Positions 45,680-57,300 of a stretch of DNA of 64,000 nt are shown here, piece by piece. A program made the position numbers and the translations under genes. The first letter of the stretch is position 1. Each line of letters starts with the position of its first letter. Under the pieces are notes generated by a model. It made no database searches and was not told where the DNA came from. It was given only the letters and a program-made list of their open reading frames with translations. This DNA is from Azolla caroliniana (lineage: Eukaryota > Polypodiophyta): contig JBHGNT010000004.1 of assembly GCA_043228905.1 (NCBI GenBank), forward strand, positions 16,864,001 to 16,928,000. The letters run 5' to 3'.

Positions 45680-48600
45680 ATAAGGTACATGGGCCATACC
45701 ATCACTGAATCATGGAGATTATTGCTCACCATGTCTGATCCACACAAGAAAACCTAGATACACTTGTTGAACTTCGTCATAGTCTCATTCCCCCACACCA
45801 ACTAACCTAATCATTCTACCACAAGCATTAAGATAATGATGATGGAGCTTTGGGAAACCTAGAGCTTGTATTTCTGTTTCAATATGGATGACACATGGAT
45901 CCAGCCATATTTGCAATCATAATTTGTGTCATGGATCGATTTTGGCCTCTAGCAAATGTTAACAGATTTTCTTCATCACTTTAAGGTTAGGATGAATGGC
46001 ATTCTATTTCTTAAGGAACATAACCAAGTTTTGGTTTTCAATGAATTTAAGTTGTAATGAGATCTTTTGACAAGGCAACAATGATATGATTGTTTAATGT
46101 ATATGAGATCGTGACAACTCAAAAATACCTAAAATGCAAATTTTAGTGCTTGATATGTGTAAATGAATGCCATGGCTCCTGTCGTTGAAAGACTGCTTCT
46201 TGAGGCAATATCATGGTGGCTAGATTGTGTATTGGTAGCCTCCCAAATGGCACTGAACGTTTGACATCGATTCTTGATTGTCTATTCATGGATGAGACAT
46301 GGAAACCCTAAACCTTTTTTTATTGAGGTGAAGAGATGTATCATTTCCAACATAATTCAGTAGTTGAATGCACTCTTCTATTTAAAGATAAGTTGATGAT
46401 AAATGTGCAAGTGAATCATTAGATAATCATCGTGCAAATGTTGTCATTTGCGAATTGTGTGTTGATAAATAACTTATTTTAATGGTTTGGTCACCATTTC
46501 ATACGTTTAGAGTCGGTAATGTTTACATATGAAAGTTTCCGTTTAGAAATGTTTTGGTTATTTTGGTTCTCTTCTGGGTTGTATACATACTAAAAAGGGA
46601 ACAAAGGGAAAGGAGTACAAGCATTGACCATTTCCAAACAATGGGTTGTATATGAATCAGTGATGTAAACATATGCAAGTGGCGATGCTATATTAGATAT
46701 ACTTAGATAAATCTGCATATGGCCACATTTATGTCTTCAAGTTTTAACATCTTTTTTTGTAATTTACTGTTCTTTTTTCAGAATGCAATGCTAGTAGCTG
46801 CTAACGTTGTGAAAGCTGCAACATGTGAAGTAGAATGCCAATACATATCGAGTGAAAAGGCCAAGAGCATGGTAATAACAAGTATTTCGTTACTTCCTAC
46901 TATGTCTATTATTTAAGGTTGTACATGGTCAAACTGATGTCTATATTTGTATGTTATGAAGAAATGACATTGAATTGTACGTTCTAGTCCATTCAGATTT
47001 TATTTGATCACATAGAATATGGTTCGAAACTATACTTAATTGAGCACATAAAATACTTCATTCATGTGGGTATTTCTCTTTGGGTTGTGGATAAATAAAC
47101 ATATGGAAATAATTTGATCCCACTCACTCGCTGTCAATATCTGTTTGCCCCATTACTCATCAAAATATCCTAGACAGTCCTTATAATATGTGGGTATATG
47201 AGATATCATTGTTTAAGACATCGTATCCAACAAAATTATATTTATCTCTAATTCAGTGACCGAAATTATTTGCTTGCTTAATCTTAATATTGTGTGTTTG
47301 AGTATTAAATTCGGAAAATGTTTGATTACTTGAATTGTGGTAGATGGCTTCCAAGTCCAAGTACAAAGATTGGTGGTGGAATTTCAATAACGGTGACATA
47401 TATCCAACTCAAGTGAGGTATGTCACAAACCAATCTCCCCTAATACTAGTTTAGGGTTTCATGCATGTATGTTGACTCGTGATTTGTTAAAGGGTCTTCG
47501 TTAGAAGACATTAGAGAAGTTCATCAGCCGACATGTCTAAGGGTGGGGAGAGAATGGATCAGACACTAGTGGTTCATCCGCCTTAGATCGAGCCAATACA
47601 TGCCATGGCAACATTCGACCAAGATGCTCCTCCAAATGGTATGTGGATTTGGTGTCGTTGCAATATGTCAATCTTTATGCCAATGTTTATGTTAATCTTA
47701 AATATGTAACACATACAAAAGGAATAGATGCTCCTCGCCCATACTCGTTGTATAAGGTTGGAAGATATGCAAATGGGAACAAGGCCCGTGCGTGTATCTA
47801 TACTACATATTGCCGCCTCTCGCCAAGGTGGTATCACAAAAAAAGTGACATGGCATCACATTTACGCAAGGAACATGGAATAGACATAGTCCTACCATGA
47901 GGTATGCGTATATAGGAGGAGGATACTCCAGAGGCATGCTTTAATAACTATGAGCGTCAGAGATCACTCAAAAGATTCATGGACCCCGAAATTAAGTACA
48001 ATAGAAATCGGCAAACATATATACAGAAGTTGAAGGTTAGGGTTGTTTCGAGGTACAATTCTATTCCCGTTGAACTACGTCTTGACACAAAGGCAGAGTT
48101 CGTGGCGCAATTTATGGACAACGAGATGGTTATATACAATTCTAAAAAGGATGAGCGTTCGGAGATGTTGACGAAGAAGATAGCATCCGGTTTGGATTCT
48201 TATGCAAGTATGAGCGAGGATTTCATTTGAGATATGTGTTGGAGGGTTTATTGGCAGAATTCAGATAATAACATGTGTCTTATTGTGGTGAAACAGTGTA
48301 AAAAGGCGGGGATATCCACCCAACCGCAGGGTGTGTCCACGGATGTGAGTGAGGCTCTAAACCCATCTGAGGGTGGTGAATCCACTCCACCGAGACAGAG
48401 ACGACAAAAGATGTTAGTCTGACGGAAGGAGGTCGAGTCAAACATTGATCTTTATGTCACCCTAACATCATATTCAGATGACGCTACATCGGATGTGGCC
48501 ACAATTCAAATTCAGCATGGCAAGGGCATAAGGTTGTGGATCCAAACACCGAATAAACACTTTTTCAGGTAGTTTTTATGTGAAATATAAATTAGTATCC

Positions 48601-48700
48601 TACTAACTAACATTGAGTGTGATATACCTACTCAAACTACATATTTCTATGCATCAAGGTACCATCTGACTTGTCAACGTCTAGATACTGCCCTTGACGT

Positions 48701-48833
48701 TGTCGCGTTGTTACGCGCGTGCGTGGAGAAAGGCGGGACCACGGGGGTCTTGGACTAGGGAGTGATGGAGCGTGGGAAGTCGTGCTTCACCGTTTCCGGG
48801 GCATCCCAGAAGCACACCGGAAGCAACCGAAGG

Positions 48834-48875
<42 letters not shown>

Positions 48876-49471
48876 TTAACACCGACTCACACACACACAC
48901 ACTCACACACGCACACGCACAGGCCAACCCGACTCACACCCTTAAGTACAGGAAACGCAGGAAAGGGGGAGCACCCGACACCAACAGAGATGCGAATATA
49001 CACAGACAGACGCAAAGGTATATATATAAATAAATAAAAAAGAATACATTCCCGGCTTCGAGCCGTTCCAAGGTAGGTTACAGTAGTCGTCAGGTGCCAA
49101 GCCGCCGTCGGGGAGCTCTTAGCTCGTCGCGCCGAGCGGGGTCTTGCACAGGAGGTCGAGCCAAAGCAAACCCTAAGCAAAACACGAAGGGGGAGAAGAA
49201 GGAGAAGAAGAAGAACCTAACTCTAAACCTAACGGTATACCCTCTAATGCAAAATGGGCAACCCTTTCACAAAGGGCATTCCCCTCCCTTTATAGAACAA
49301 GGAGAGGGATGCGTTACAATGTGGGATAAATCCCGACTTGACTACTCTTCGGCGCCATAAAGGCGCCCTCGATATTCACACTAAATGTACATGGGTGCGT
49401 ACACACGCCGCACCCCGCCGATGTAGCCAATGTTTCCCGGTTTCCGCCTCTGGCCGAAATTCTTCACGACA
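48701..49471. mobile_element. ACGT-flanked element, copy 1 (771 bp), TGTCG...CGACA
   Basis: Starts TGTCG and ends CGACA, flanked by ACGT at 48697-48700 and 49472-49475. Offsets 4-17 form a hairpin CGCGT-TGTT-ACGCG, followed by GCGTGGA and GGCGGGACCACGGGGGTC. A (GA)n run and (CA)n words follow, then CCCTTTATAGAACAAGG about 190 bp from the right end, and the terminal TTCTTCACGACA. It is inserted in the protease exon of the Ulp1-type gene; removing it with one ACGT rejoins the frame as LDTALDV-TESDLETM. No coding capacity. The same family as 57301-57926. It may be a solo LTR or a nonautonomous DNA transposon. Confidence 0.75.
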
Positions 49472-50207
49472 ACGTTACCGAGTCAGATCTTGAGACCATG
49501 TGCAAGTTTCGTGAAATGGCATCGACATGGACTATGACCTGATTGACGTTGTTTATGGAGTACTTGTTGCTACCCAAGGTGACATAATGCTTCACTATCG
49601 TCGACCCACTATGGGTGGAGCTACACCAGTAGACGGTGAAGGGGCAAGCCATCCTTAGGAAGGTGGCTGGACGTGATTTTATGTTCATTCCGATCGTGCT
49701 TGACGGTCATTGGGTGTTGTGGACGAAGATGCGACAGAAAGTTTCTAAGCTTACTAGCAAAGTAGTCTTTTGCGATCCATTAAACAATGCGACGATGGAC
49801 AACATGCGGAGAATGGCAGAGTTGGCGATTCGGACCATTTCATCTAAACCGTCAAACCACACCATTGTGTCCGAGGGTCGACATCACGTATTGCACATCC
49901 CAACTCAGCCAAATTGTTGGGATTGTGGCTTTTATGTGATGAAGACTATCCAGATGTTGGTGGAGGAGTTCTAACGAGGATGGATATCTCCGACTTTTGT
50001 AAGTGTAATGGCAATGCCTTATTCATGTGGATTGTATATAGATGTGTTCTTATACATATTTGGTGTCAGGGCACAGAGATATGGTTCACCAAACGCGAAG
50101 TGGATTCACTTCAGATTCATGTGGACGAGTGGGCACAAAGGGTACTAGGATTTGCACCTGCGACCGGTGGCCCCATATTTGTTAAGTGACAAGCTCAACA
50201 TTGACTG

Positions 50208-50597
50208 TGTAACACAATGCGTAAACCAGTGCGTAGAGTGGGTGCATAAAACAATACGCATAACGTGGTTGTATCGGTGCGTAAACCGAAAGGCCGTTAG
50301 TATGGTATTCCTCGTAAGGAATAATTTTGGGAGTTAGTGTAGGAGGCTCATTTATGAGCAGTGAAGTACGGTCAATACATGTATTAGCCTGATAGTCAGG
50401 GCTTGTATAAAAGGTGCTCACTGAGCACGAAGTATGTACAGAGTGTCATTATTTTGAAATTCAACTGAGTTGTCTGCTCTCTGTCTCTATTTGTCTCTCC
50501 ATCTCCATCTCTGGTTTTCTGTGTTTTACCAAACTGTCGTTCTCCAAACTGTGTACTCTTTGTTTCACATACGCTTCCACACATGTATTCTTCTACA
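50208..50597 (+). repeat. 5' LTR of Copia element 2
   Basis: The right end TTCTACA is set by the adjacent primer-binding site. The left end TGTAACAC at 50208 is the best inverted counterpart. A TATA box (TGTATAAAAGG) is near 50405. It shares blocks with the LTR at 40656-41126 (GGAGTTAGTGT, GTATGTACAGAGTGT). The partner LTR must lie beyond the window. Confidence 0.7.
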
Positions 50598-50609
50598 TGG
50601 TATCAGAGC
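50598..50609 (+). promoter_or_regulatory. Primer-binding site of Copia element 2
   Basis: TGGTATCAGAGC abuts the LTR end exactly, complementary to the 3' end of initiator methionine tRNA. Confidence 0.92.
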
Positions 50610-50689
50610 ACGAGGGTAAAGTCCTCTGCAACTGACAGAGACATAGTTGAGTTGTTATTCTTGGTTTTTGGAAAAGATAAGACAACAAC

Positions 50690-51640
50690 ATGGATAGAGG
50701 AATGGGAAGCTCGCTACCGACTGAGAAGCTCGACAGGAGCAACTACGCAACTTGGTCGTACAAGATGCACCAGAACCTGCTTGGTCATGGGTACTGGAGT
50801 TATGTCGAAGGAGCTAATGATACAACACCCAAATCGACACACAGGGATTTTTCGGCTTGGGAACAAGTAGCAAGCAAAGTTCTCTACTGCATTGCGTCCT
50901 GTGTGAGCAACCAGCTATTGAGCCATATTCGGGATGCCAAGACGCCAAAGGACACATGGGCGAATCTCAAGAAGATTTTTGCCGCTAGCACCACAACCAA
51001 GAAGCTTCAACTCAGGCAGGAGTTGAGCAATGTTCGACAACGAGATATGTCGGTGGCTGATTACACCTCCAAGATCAAAGAAATCTGCGACTCTCTCACC
51101 TCCTTCAATATGAATGTCGAGGAAGATGAGATGGTGCAGGTTTGTCTTGGTGGGTTAGCGTCAAAGTTTTGAGCGTTCCAAATGGCGGTCTGTACAAGGG
51201 AGAATACGCCTATGTTCTTCGAGCTTCAGTCAATGTTGCTCGTGGAGGAAAATCACGCGGGTGCGTAGACAAGTATGCACGCCGACGGCAAGATGATGTA
51301 CACAGAGGGAGATAGGCCCCGTGGTCGTGGTGGATGAGGTGGATCAGCGCATAATGGAGGTGGCCGAAAAGAGCTGAATGGACGGCATAATCGAAATGTC
51401 GAGAACATTTCTAAAACTCCTGGAAGTAGGGGGAGTCATGGCGGCGCCGGAAGCTAGCAAGAGAAGGCCGCGATAGAATGTTGGTAATATGGCAAGAAAG
51501 GCCACAAGGAGAGCGAGTACTGGAAAAAGAAAGCCGACTCAAACAAAGCCGGATGGAGCGGAAGAGACGTAGGAAGGCGTCAAAATTCGCACTACGTTAA
51601 GGGCTCTGAACGAGCCGGAAATGGATCGGGTCCTGCCATC
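50690..51640 (+). pseudogene. Copia element 2 gag
   Basis: ATG at 50690 (MDRGMGSSLPTEKLDRSNYA). The UBN2-type gag region continues with KMHQNLLGHGYWSYVEG, AKTPKDTWANLKKIF and MSVADYTSKIKEICDSL and runs open to a TGA at 51170-51172. After that stop the same reading continues (FFELQSMLLVEENHAG). A nucleocapsid knuckle near 51480-51520 has lost its Cys residues (YGKKGHKESEYWKKK). Damaged by several stops. Confidence 0.85.
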
Positions 51641-53193
51641 GTAATGAAGCACAAGGCCAATTCAATGGCCGTGAACACCTCGAAATCGAATAAGGTGTGT
51701 TATGTTGATTCCGGAGCGTCAAATCATATGACGAGTCACGAGGAATGGTTCTCATACTTTCAGAAGCCGGAAAAGCAAGGGGCAGTCGAACTGGGAGATG
51801 ACACCCCGCATACCATCAAATATGTCGGTGAAGTTCCCCTCAGCCATGTCGGGCAGAAAGGGAAACACTTGAACGTGCTACACGTCCCGACAATAACGAA
51901 GAACCTAGTGTCGGTCGGACAGATCGTCGACCAAGGGATGCAGGTTCGATTCACGCATCTAGGGTGCTTCATAAAAGAGGAAGGCAAAGTAATCGTGTAA
52001 GGGCGCCGTGAAGGGATGATGTTTATCCTCGAAACCAACAGTGTGAACACCACTATGTTTGCAAAAGGGCAAAAGGTCGAGTCGGACATCGACCTCTGGC
52101 ATAAGCGGTTCGGCCATATTAACTTCCTGCGACTTCGTTAAGTGCAAACGAAGAACATTGTGTTTGGCTTGCCGAAATTTTGAGGCCAGAATGGCCAAGT
52201 TTACGAAGCTTGCCAGATGGGAAAACAACACCGACTTCCATGATTCCCCAATGAGCGTAATCGTAGTCAAAATCCGTTGGATTTGATCCATTCAGATGTG
52301 TGGGGTCTGGCACAGAACGTGAGTCTCAGTGGAAGCCGTTACTTTGTAACCTTCATTGACGACTTCACTCGGCACACATGGGTATGCACGATCGCGAAGA
52401 AGAGTGAAGTCTTCACATGTTTCCTGAAGGTGAAGAGCCTTGCGAAAAGGGAAACAGGGCGTAAGATCAAATGCCTACGGTCTGATGGCGGGAAGGAGTA
52501 TTTCTTCGACCAATTCACAAGTTATCTACAAAAGGAGGGAATTCAACGAGAATTCTCGTGTAGATACACGCTGTAGCAAAACGACATGGCCGAGCGGAAG
52601 AATCGCACAATCAAAGACGTGGCCAGGGCAATGCTTGAAGAGAAGCATATGCCGAAATTCTATTGGACTGAAGCCGTGAGGACGGCTATCTACCTGTAGA
52701 ATCGAACTTCTGCTAATGGAGGAGTGTCGCCACATGAATTGCATTTCGGGAAGAAGCCGAACTTCGCACACTTGAGGATTTTCGGTAGCATTGCATATGT
52801 GCATGTGCCGAAGGAAAAGAGAAGGACATTGGATGCCAAAGCCGAAAAGTGCATCTTAGTCGGCTATCCAAATGAGTTGAAGGGGTATAAGTGTTATAAC
52901 CCCCGAACAAAGGAAGTGCGCGTAAGTTGAGATGCCGTGTTCGACGAGTCCGCTTCGTGGTACTTGCCTTCCCCTCCAGTACCTCATGACTCCATTCCGA
53001 ATTCTGAAAAAGAAGTCAGCGAGGCTGAGATGCCTCCCCATGATGAGGAAATGGAACTCTAAGAGAGAGTCCGATCTCATTTCGGCCAAGTGGGCCGAAT
53101 GAAGGGTTGAGCCGAATTGACCGACCTATTGAAGAGACGGCGAGTAGTGAAGACTCAGTTGTGATGCCCCCGCGTAAAGAACCGAGGAGACGG
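51641..53193 (+). pseudogene. Copia element 2 protease and integrase
   Basis: The aspartic protease follows VCYVDSGASNHMTSHEEWFS at about 51685. The integrase has LIHSDVWG, YFVTFIDDFTRHTW (Asp), LRSDGGKEYF (Asp) and QNDMAERKNRTI (Glu), then HELHFGKKPNFAHLRIFGSI and KCILVGYPNELKGYKCYNP. Single stops occur at about 51999, 52574, 52697 and 52928. The segment runs to 53193, where the Gypsy element is inserted, and continues at 61857. Confidence 0.88.
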
Positions 53194-53650
53194 TGTTGTC
53201 CAGAGGACAGAAATGTAAAATTAGGAAATTAGCAAACGCTGAGTCCGAGTATCACGGGCCACCGACGGCTCGGCTGTGTATTAGGGGAAAAGTTATTTAA
53301 ACGAGGACCAGTACCTCAGAGTGGGGAGATAAGAAAAATATAGGCGGAAGCACTAGCTTAATCCTTCGTAATTAGATAAACTTGTAAGGTCACCGGCCAT
53401 AGGCCGTGTTCTGTAATCTTTGCTGTCATAGTAATATATCTGATTTGTGCCCATTTTGCTGTATGAGTCTGTGCTTTGATCCATACCTATGAGTTCAACG
53501 TCGCCCACGTCTATCAAGACCTCGCTAGTGTTTTCTGTTTGAGCCTTGTATCTCTCTCGACGCCTCTGTTACGAGCCTTCACGTACCACACCCTTGAAGA
53601 CCGATAGCCACAGATCTATCGAAGGTGTTCACCCAAAGGAACGGGTAACA
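53194..53650 (+). repeat. 5' LTR of the nested Gypsy element (457 bp)
   Basis: TGTTGTCCAG...GGGTAACA. By eye it differs from the 3' LTR (61400-61856) at 11 of 457 positions, ten of them transitions, so the two are about 97.6 percent identical and the insertion is fairly young. The flanking pentamers GACGG (left) and AACAG (right of the 3' LTR) could be a target duplication with two G-to-A changes. Confidence 0.93.
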
Positions 53651-53655
53651 CAATT

Positions 53656-53667
53656 TGGCACGCCCGG
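53656..53667 (+). promoter_or_regulatory. Gypsy primer-binding site
   Basis: TGGCACGCCCGG starts five bases after the LTR, the position and TGG start expected of a tRNA primer-binding site. I cannot name the tRNA with confidence. Confidence 0.7.
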
Positions 53668-53793
53668 TTACATCTGTGAGTGTACAGCGAACTTCGTTGA
53701 AGGTAACCAACAGCCGCTGTTACGGCGCCCTCTCGCACCACGAGGTCTCGGCCACCCGCCCGACGCCCTGAGCCAGTCGAAGGAACTTCCGAC

Positions 53794-55566
53794 TTGGCGG
53801 TTACTGACCAATCCTTTCCCAATCAATCGGAGGCTTGTCCAGTGCAATCCTCGCCACCGGACACTCGATCGCGAGTTGATTCACCACCAAAACCCCCGTC
53901 GAGCCCTCCAGAGGTCAATCAACTGGAACTAAACCCTTTTCCGGTGCTACCAGAAGACCCACAGTACGACATCATGTCGTACCCATACCCACGATACAAC
54001 GACGGACCAGACGCGGAGTCACACGTCCGTGCCTTCATATCCACGTGGCAGGCTAACCACTCCACGCACCGCCTCACGCCGGCCGAAATCGATGCCTCGA
54101 AGATTGCCGAGTTCACACTCTCCCTCGATGGACCGGCCGCACGATGGTACTCTCGCCTCGAAATAGGAGAGGCCACCACTTTCCAAATCGTGCGCACAAA
54201 GTTCCTTGAACTTTTTCATCGCGAGGTGCCTAAATGGGAACTGCTCCGGCAATTCTTCTCTATATGCCAGGAACCGCACGAAACGGTCGTGCAGTTCACG
54301 ATCCGGTTCCAGGATCTCTATAGACAAGTGGCCGATGATGTCTCGGCACAACATATACCAAACACTTTCCTATCCAGTTTACGAGAGCCTCTACGAACGA
54401 CTCTCGCACTTACAAATTTCGCCAACCATACGATCGAACAAGTCATAGCGCGCGTTCTCGCCCTCGATCGGAACCGACACGGCACGGCCTTCTCGATGAC
54501 ATCCTTGCAAAACGCTCTTCCCCAAGAGGACAATCGTTTTCGCCAAGCCCTCCAATGCACTGCGTGTTCAAGATCAGGGCACCTGGCCCTCGAATGTCCC
54601 CACCGACCACAGTGTCCGATCTGTCAGTCTCGAGCTCACACGGTCGAGCAGTGCGAATATAATATGTTGAACCGCACAACGGCGGCACCGGCCCGCCAGA
54701 TAGAGCCACGAAATACATACTCTCGGCAGGACGAGCGATATGTCTACCGAGACTAGGATAATGACCAACCGCGATCCCCGGATCGACGGCGCCGAGACGA
54801 CGACTATTGACGTGATAACCGCCGTGATCATTACCGCGATGACCGGCACGACGATTATGCCCGATCTAATGACGATCACGATGACCGGTATGACCGACGG
54901 AACTCACGCATTGATCGGCGAAACGGCAACCGCAACACACGCAACAATAGAAGACCTAATGACAACCGCCGACGGGACGCTCCTCAAAATGACCAGCGCA
55001 ACTCCAACGCACCTCGGAACAACCCACCACCAAACGAGACCGAGAATCAACAACAACAGCTTTCACACACAGATCGAGCGGACACCACCAGCTCGGCCAA
55101 CGTGACATGTTTTAAATGTAATCAACCAGGCCACTACGCCACGCAATGTCCGACAACCAACCGTGGCAAGGCACCCGCGGTGAACAATATCATGGCCGAT
55201 GTTCAAACGGTCACTACCCGGAGTAAAGTGCAGACTACTCAGTGGCAAATCCAGGATGAAGTACGTCAGGCAGCAAAAGAATGGATCGACACGGCCAATA
55301 AAAATAAGGTTGTACGCATGCAAACTGACATGAGAGACGGGCCCAGTGAAGTACCACAAACCTCGGCACCATCCACGTCGTCGGAGGACGACCAGCTATG
55401 GGATGTTCTTACCAACTCCCGCATCTCGCTGCCCCTACATAAACTGCTACCCCTCATGCCGAGATTTCGGGACACCCTGGCGGCACTCCAAGCCAATACT
55501 AAGCCTGTGACGCCACCGGTACACCTCTCACGTGGATCACTTGGCCCTTCTTTATTTGGTCAATAA
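53794..55566 (+). pseudogene. Gypsy gag with three zinc knuckles, two in-frame stops
   Basis: A capsid-type gag domain (SHVRAFISTWQANHSTHRL, LDGPAARWYSRLE, VVQFTIRFQDLYRQ) is followed by CTACSRSGHLALEC, CPICQSRAHTVEQC and, after an Arg/Asp-rich linker, CFKCNQPGHYATQC near 55108. The same frame is interrupted by TAG at 54754 and by TGA near 54805, both explicable by C-to-T changes. No in-frame ATG lies between the primer-binding site and this region; the frame opens at a TTG, so the true start is lost or uses another route. The frame ends after an acidic linker at 55566, exactly where protease and reverse transcriptase should follow but do not. Confidence 0.85.
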
Positions 55567-57115
55567 ACAAGCCCTCACCGGACGGTTGGCTCGATGGATG
55601 CTCCTACTACAAGAGTTTGATTTCCAGATTCAGCATCGACCCGGGGTACAACATGCCGTCGCCGACTACTTGAGCCGTCTTGAGTCAGGGGAACCGGCGA
55701 AAACAACGTACGACGAGCTACCGGACGCCAACCTATTTAACCTGACCACGATACCAGACGATAACGAAGATGAATGGATCACGGAGATGACCCATTTTCT
55801 CACTACCGGTGTACCTCCTGAGCACATGACCCTTGACACGAGAAAACGCCTAGCAATGTGTAGCCGGAATTTTTGCCTCGTCTCGGACATTCTCTACCAC
55901 AAAGGCTCGGACGACATATGGCGCCGAGCGATTTGGCAATTCGAGAAGAATGTCGTTCTTCAGGAAGCCCACCTGGGAGTAGCTGGGGGGCACTACGTCG
56001 GGGATTCCACGGCAAGGAAAGTTTGGCAAAGTGGATTGTGGTGGCCGACAATGAAGAAAGACGCTCACGAGTTTCGCCGGCAGTGCGATTTGTGCCAACA
56101 ACTGGGGCAACCAATGGAACAGTCACGGATGCCACACCAACCGATTCTTCTGTTGGACCCATTTCAAAAATGGGGTTTGGATTTTGCAGGCCCTTTCAAA
56201 CCACCCGCGGCCCGAACAGGGAATAGGTATATTATCGTTGCCACAGATTACTACACCAAATGGGTCGAGGCTAAGGCACTCCGAGATAACACGGCGGCAT
56301 CCACAGCTAAATTTGTGTACGAGCACCTCTGGTGCCGTTACGGATGTCCAATCGAGCTCGTTAGTGACCAAGGTGGGCACTTCATCAATCATATAATACG
56401 TGAGCTTACACACTACTACGCGGTGGTGCACAAGAAAAGCACACCATACTACCTGCAGGCGAACGGCTTGGCGGAATCGACCAATAAAATCCTCCAAACC
56501 ATACTGAAGAAGATCGTCAATGAAAACAGGACCGACTGGGATGACAAACTCCAGAGCGCGTTGTGGGCGTATCGTACGACTTTCAAAACAAGCATCCAAT
56601 CGACCCCCTTTCGAATGGCGTTCGGGTTAGAAGCCGTAATGCCCGTCGAGTTCCAAGTCCCGAGCCTCCGAGTTCAAGTCAAAGCACGGCTCCCCGAGGC
56701 CCAATCCAAGCAATACCGGCTGGAACAACTCCTCGAACTCGGCGAAGATAGGATAGAGAGTATGGCCCAGCTCGAGCAACGCCAACGGCAACGCAAGGCT
56801 TTCGTGGATCGACATCGACACGGGCTGGAGAAGGAGCTCACCATCGGCAAACCAGTTCTTCTTTTTCAAACACGACTCGGGTCAATGCCGGGAAAATTAA
56901 GATTTCAGTGGACCGGTCCATTTTGGATTATCGACGAGTTCAACGGGACGTTCCAGCTCGACACATTTGCCGGCGACACTGTCAAAAGCTGGGCCAATGG
57001 TTTCCGACTTCGACCATATCGAGGGACTACACCAACCAACCCGTTTACCAAGCCACACGGCACAAACAAGTTTTGGGAGGCCACCACGGAGGAGGCCACG
57101 TGTCCACCTGAATAA
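55532..57115 (+). CDS. Gypsy RNase H C-terminus and integrase, 527 codons, intact frame
   Basis: The frame begins inside RNase H (LALLYLVNKQALTGRLARWM, GVQHAVADYLSRLE). It has the integrase HHCC zinc domain (HLGVAGGHYVGD, CDLCQQLGQP), the catalytic core with Asp in IIVATDYYTKW, Asp in LVSDQGGHF and Glu in NGLAESTNK, and a C-terminal KLRFQWTGPFWIIDEF domain. The lineage is Tat/Athila-like. No protease, reverse transcriptase or RNase H N-terminus lies upstream: gag text runs directly into this part near 55510. It has no ATG at its start, so it is the residue of a polyprotein rather than a free gene. The integrase itself looks complete. Confidence 0.88.
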   Translation: MDHLALLYLVNKQALTGRLARWMLLLQEFDFQIQHRPGVQHAVADYLSRLESGEPAKTTYDELPDANLFNLTTIPDDNEDEWITEMTHFLTTGVPPEHMTLDTRKRLAMCSRNFCLVSDILYHKGSDDIWRRAIWQFEKNVVLQEAHLGVAGGHYVGDSTARKVWQSGLWWPTMKKDAHEFRRQCDLCQQLGQPMEQSRMPHQPILLLDPFQKWGLDFAGPFKPPAARTGNRYIIVATDYYTKWVEAKALRDNTAASTAKFVYEHLWCRYGCPIELVSDQGGHFINHIIRELTHYYAVVHKKSTPYYLQANGLAESTNKILQTILKKIVNENRTDWDDKLQSALWAYRTTFKTSIQSTPFRMAFGLEAVMPVEFQVPSLRVQVKARLPEAQSKQYRLEQLLELGEDRIESMAQLEQRQRQRKAFVDRHRHGLEKELTIGKPVLLFQTRLGSMPGKLRFQWTGPFWIIDEFNGTFQLDTFAGDTVKSWANGFRLRPYRGTTPTNPFTKPHGTNKFWEATTEEATCPPE

Positions 57116-57300
57116 GGACTCACCCACCTTCTTGAAATTAATAAAACTAGTAGTAGGTAGGATTAACCATAGTTTAGCTACACCTACACCACCCACCTAG
57201 GCACCCACAATTTTAGGAGCACCCCTCGCCACCACTCATTTAGTACCTATTTAAGCACATGCAAAGCACTAGAAGCACCCCACTCACCTTCAGGACACGT

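Larger units (their letters stand above)
45368..50189 (+). pseudogene. Multi-exon gene with Ulp1/C48 cysteine protease domain, broken; probably transposon-derived
   Basis: Candidate exons: 45368-45455 (MFFLPGKKTIVRRLAID), 46782-46871, 47344-47415 (MASKSKYKDWWWNFNNG), a zinc-finger-like HLRKEH piece near 47850, 47979-48230, and 48659-48700 continuing after an insertion at 49476. The protease part reads TESDLETM, then after a shift DYDLIDVVYGVLVATQ, then frame 49636-49974 with all catalytic positions: DGHWVLW (His), VFCDPLN (Asp), TQPNCWDCGFYVM (Gln and Cys). A terminal exon ends at 50189 (GFAPATGGPIFVK). C48 proteases remove SUMO-like modifiers; plant Mutator-like and CACTA transposons often carry them. 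At least two shifts and a stop break the frame, and not all exon phases can be joined. No transposase is seen. Confidence 0.6.

Noticed and set aside
48719-49037. Two overlapping open frames with Arg-Glu and Thr-His repeats
   Set aside because: They are produced by GA and CA microsatellites inside ACGT-flanked element copy 1.
54740-55105. Met/Thr/Ile/Asp-rich 121-codon open frame in the Gypsy gag region
   Set aside because: It is an out-of-frame reading of the Arg/Asp-rich linker between gag zinc knuckles.
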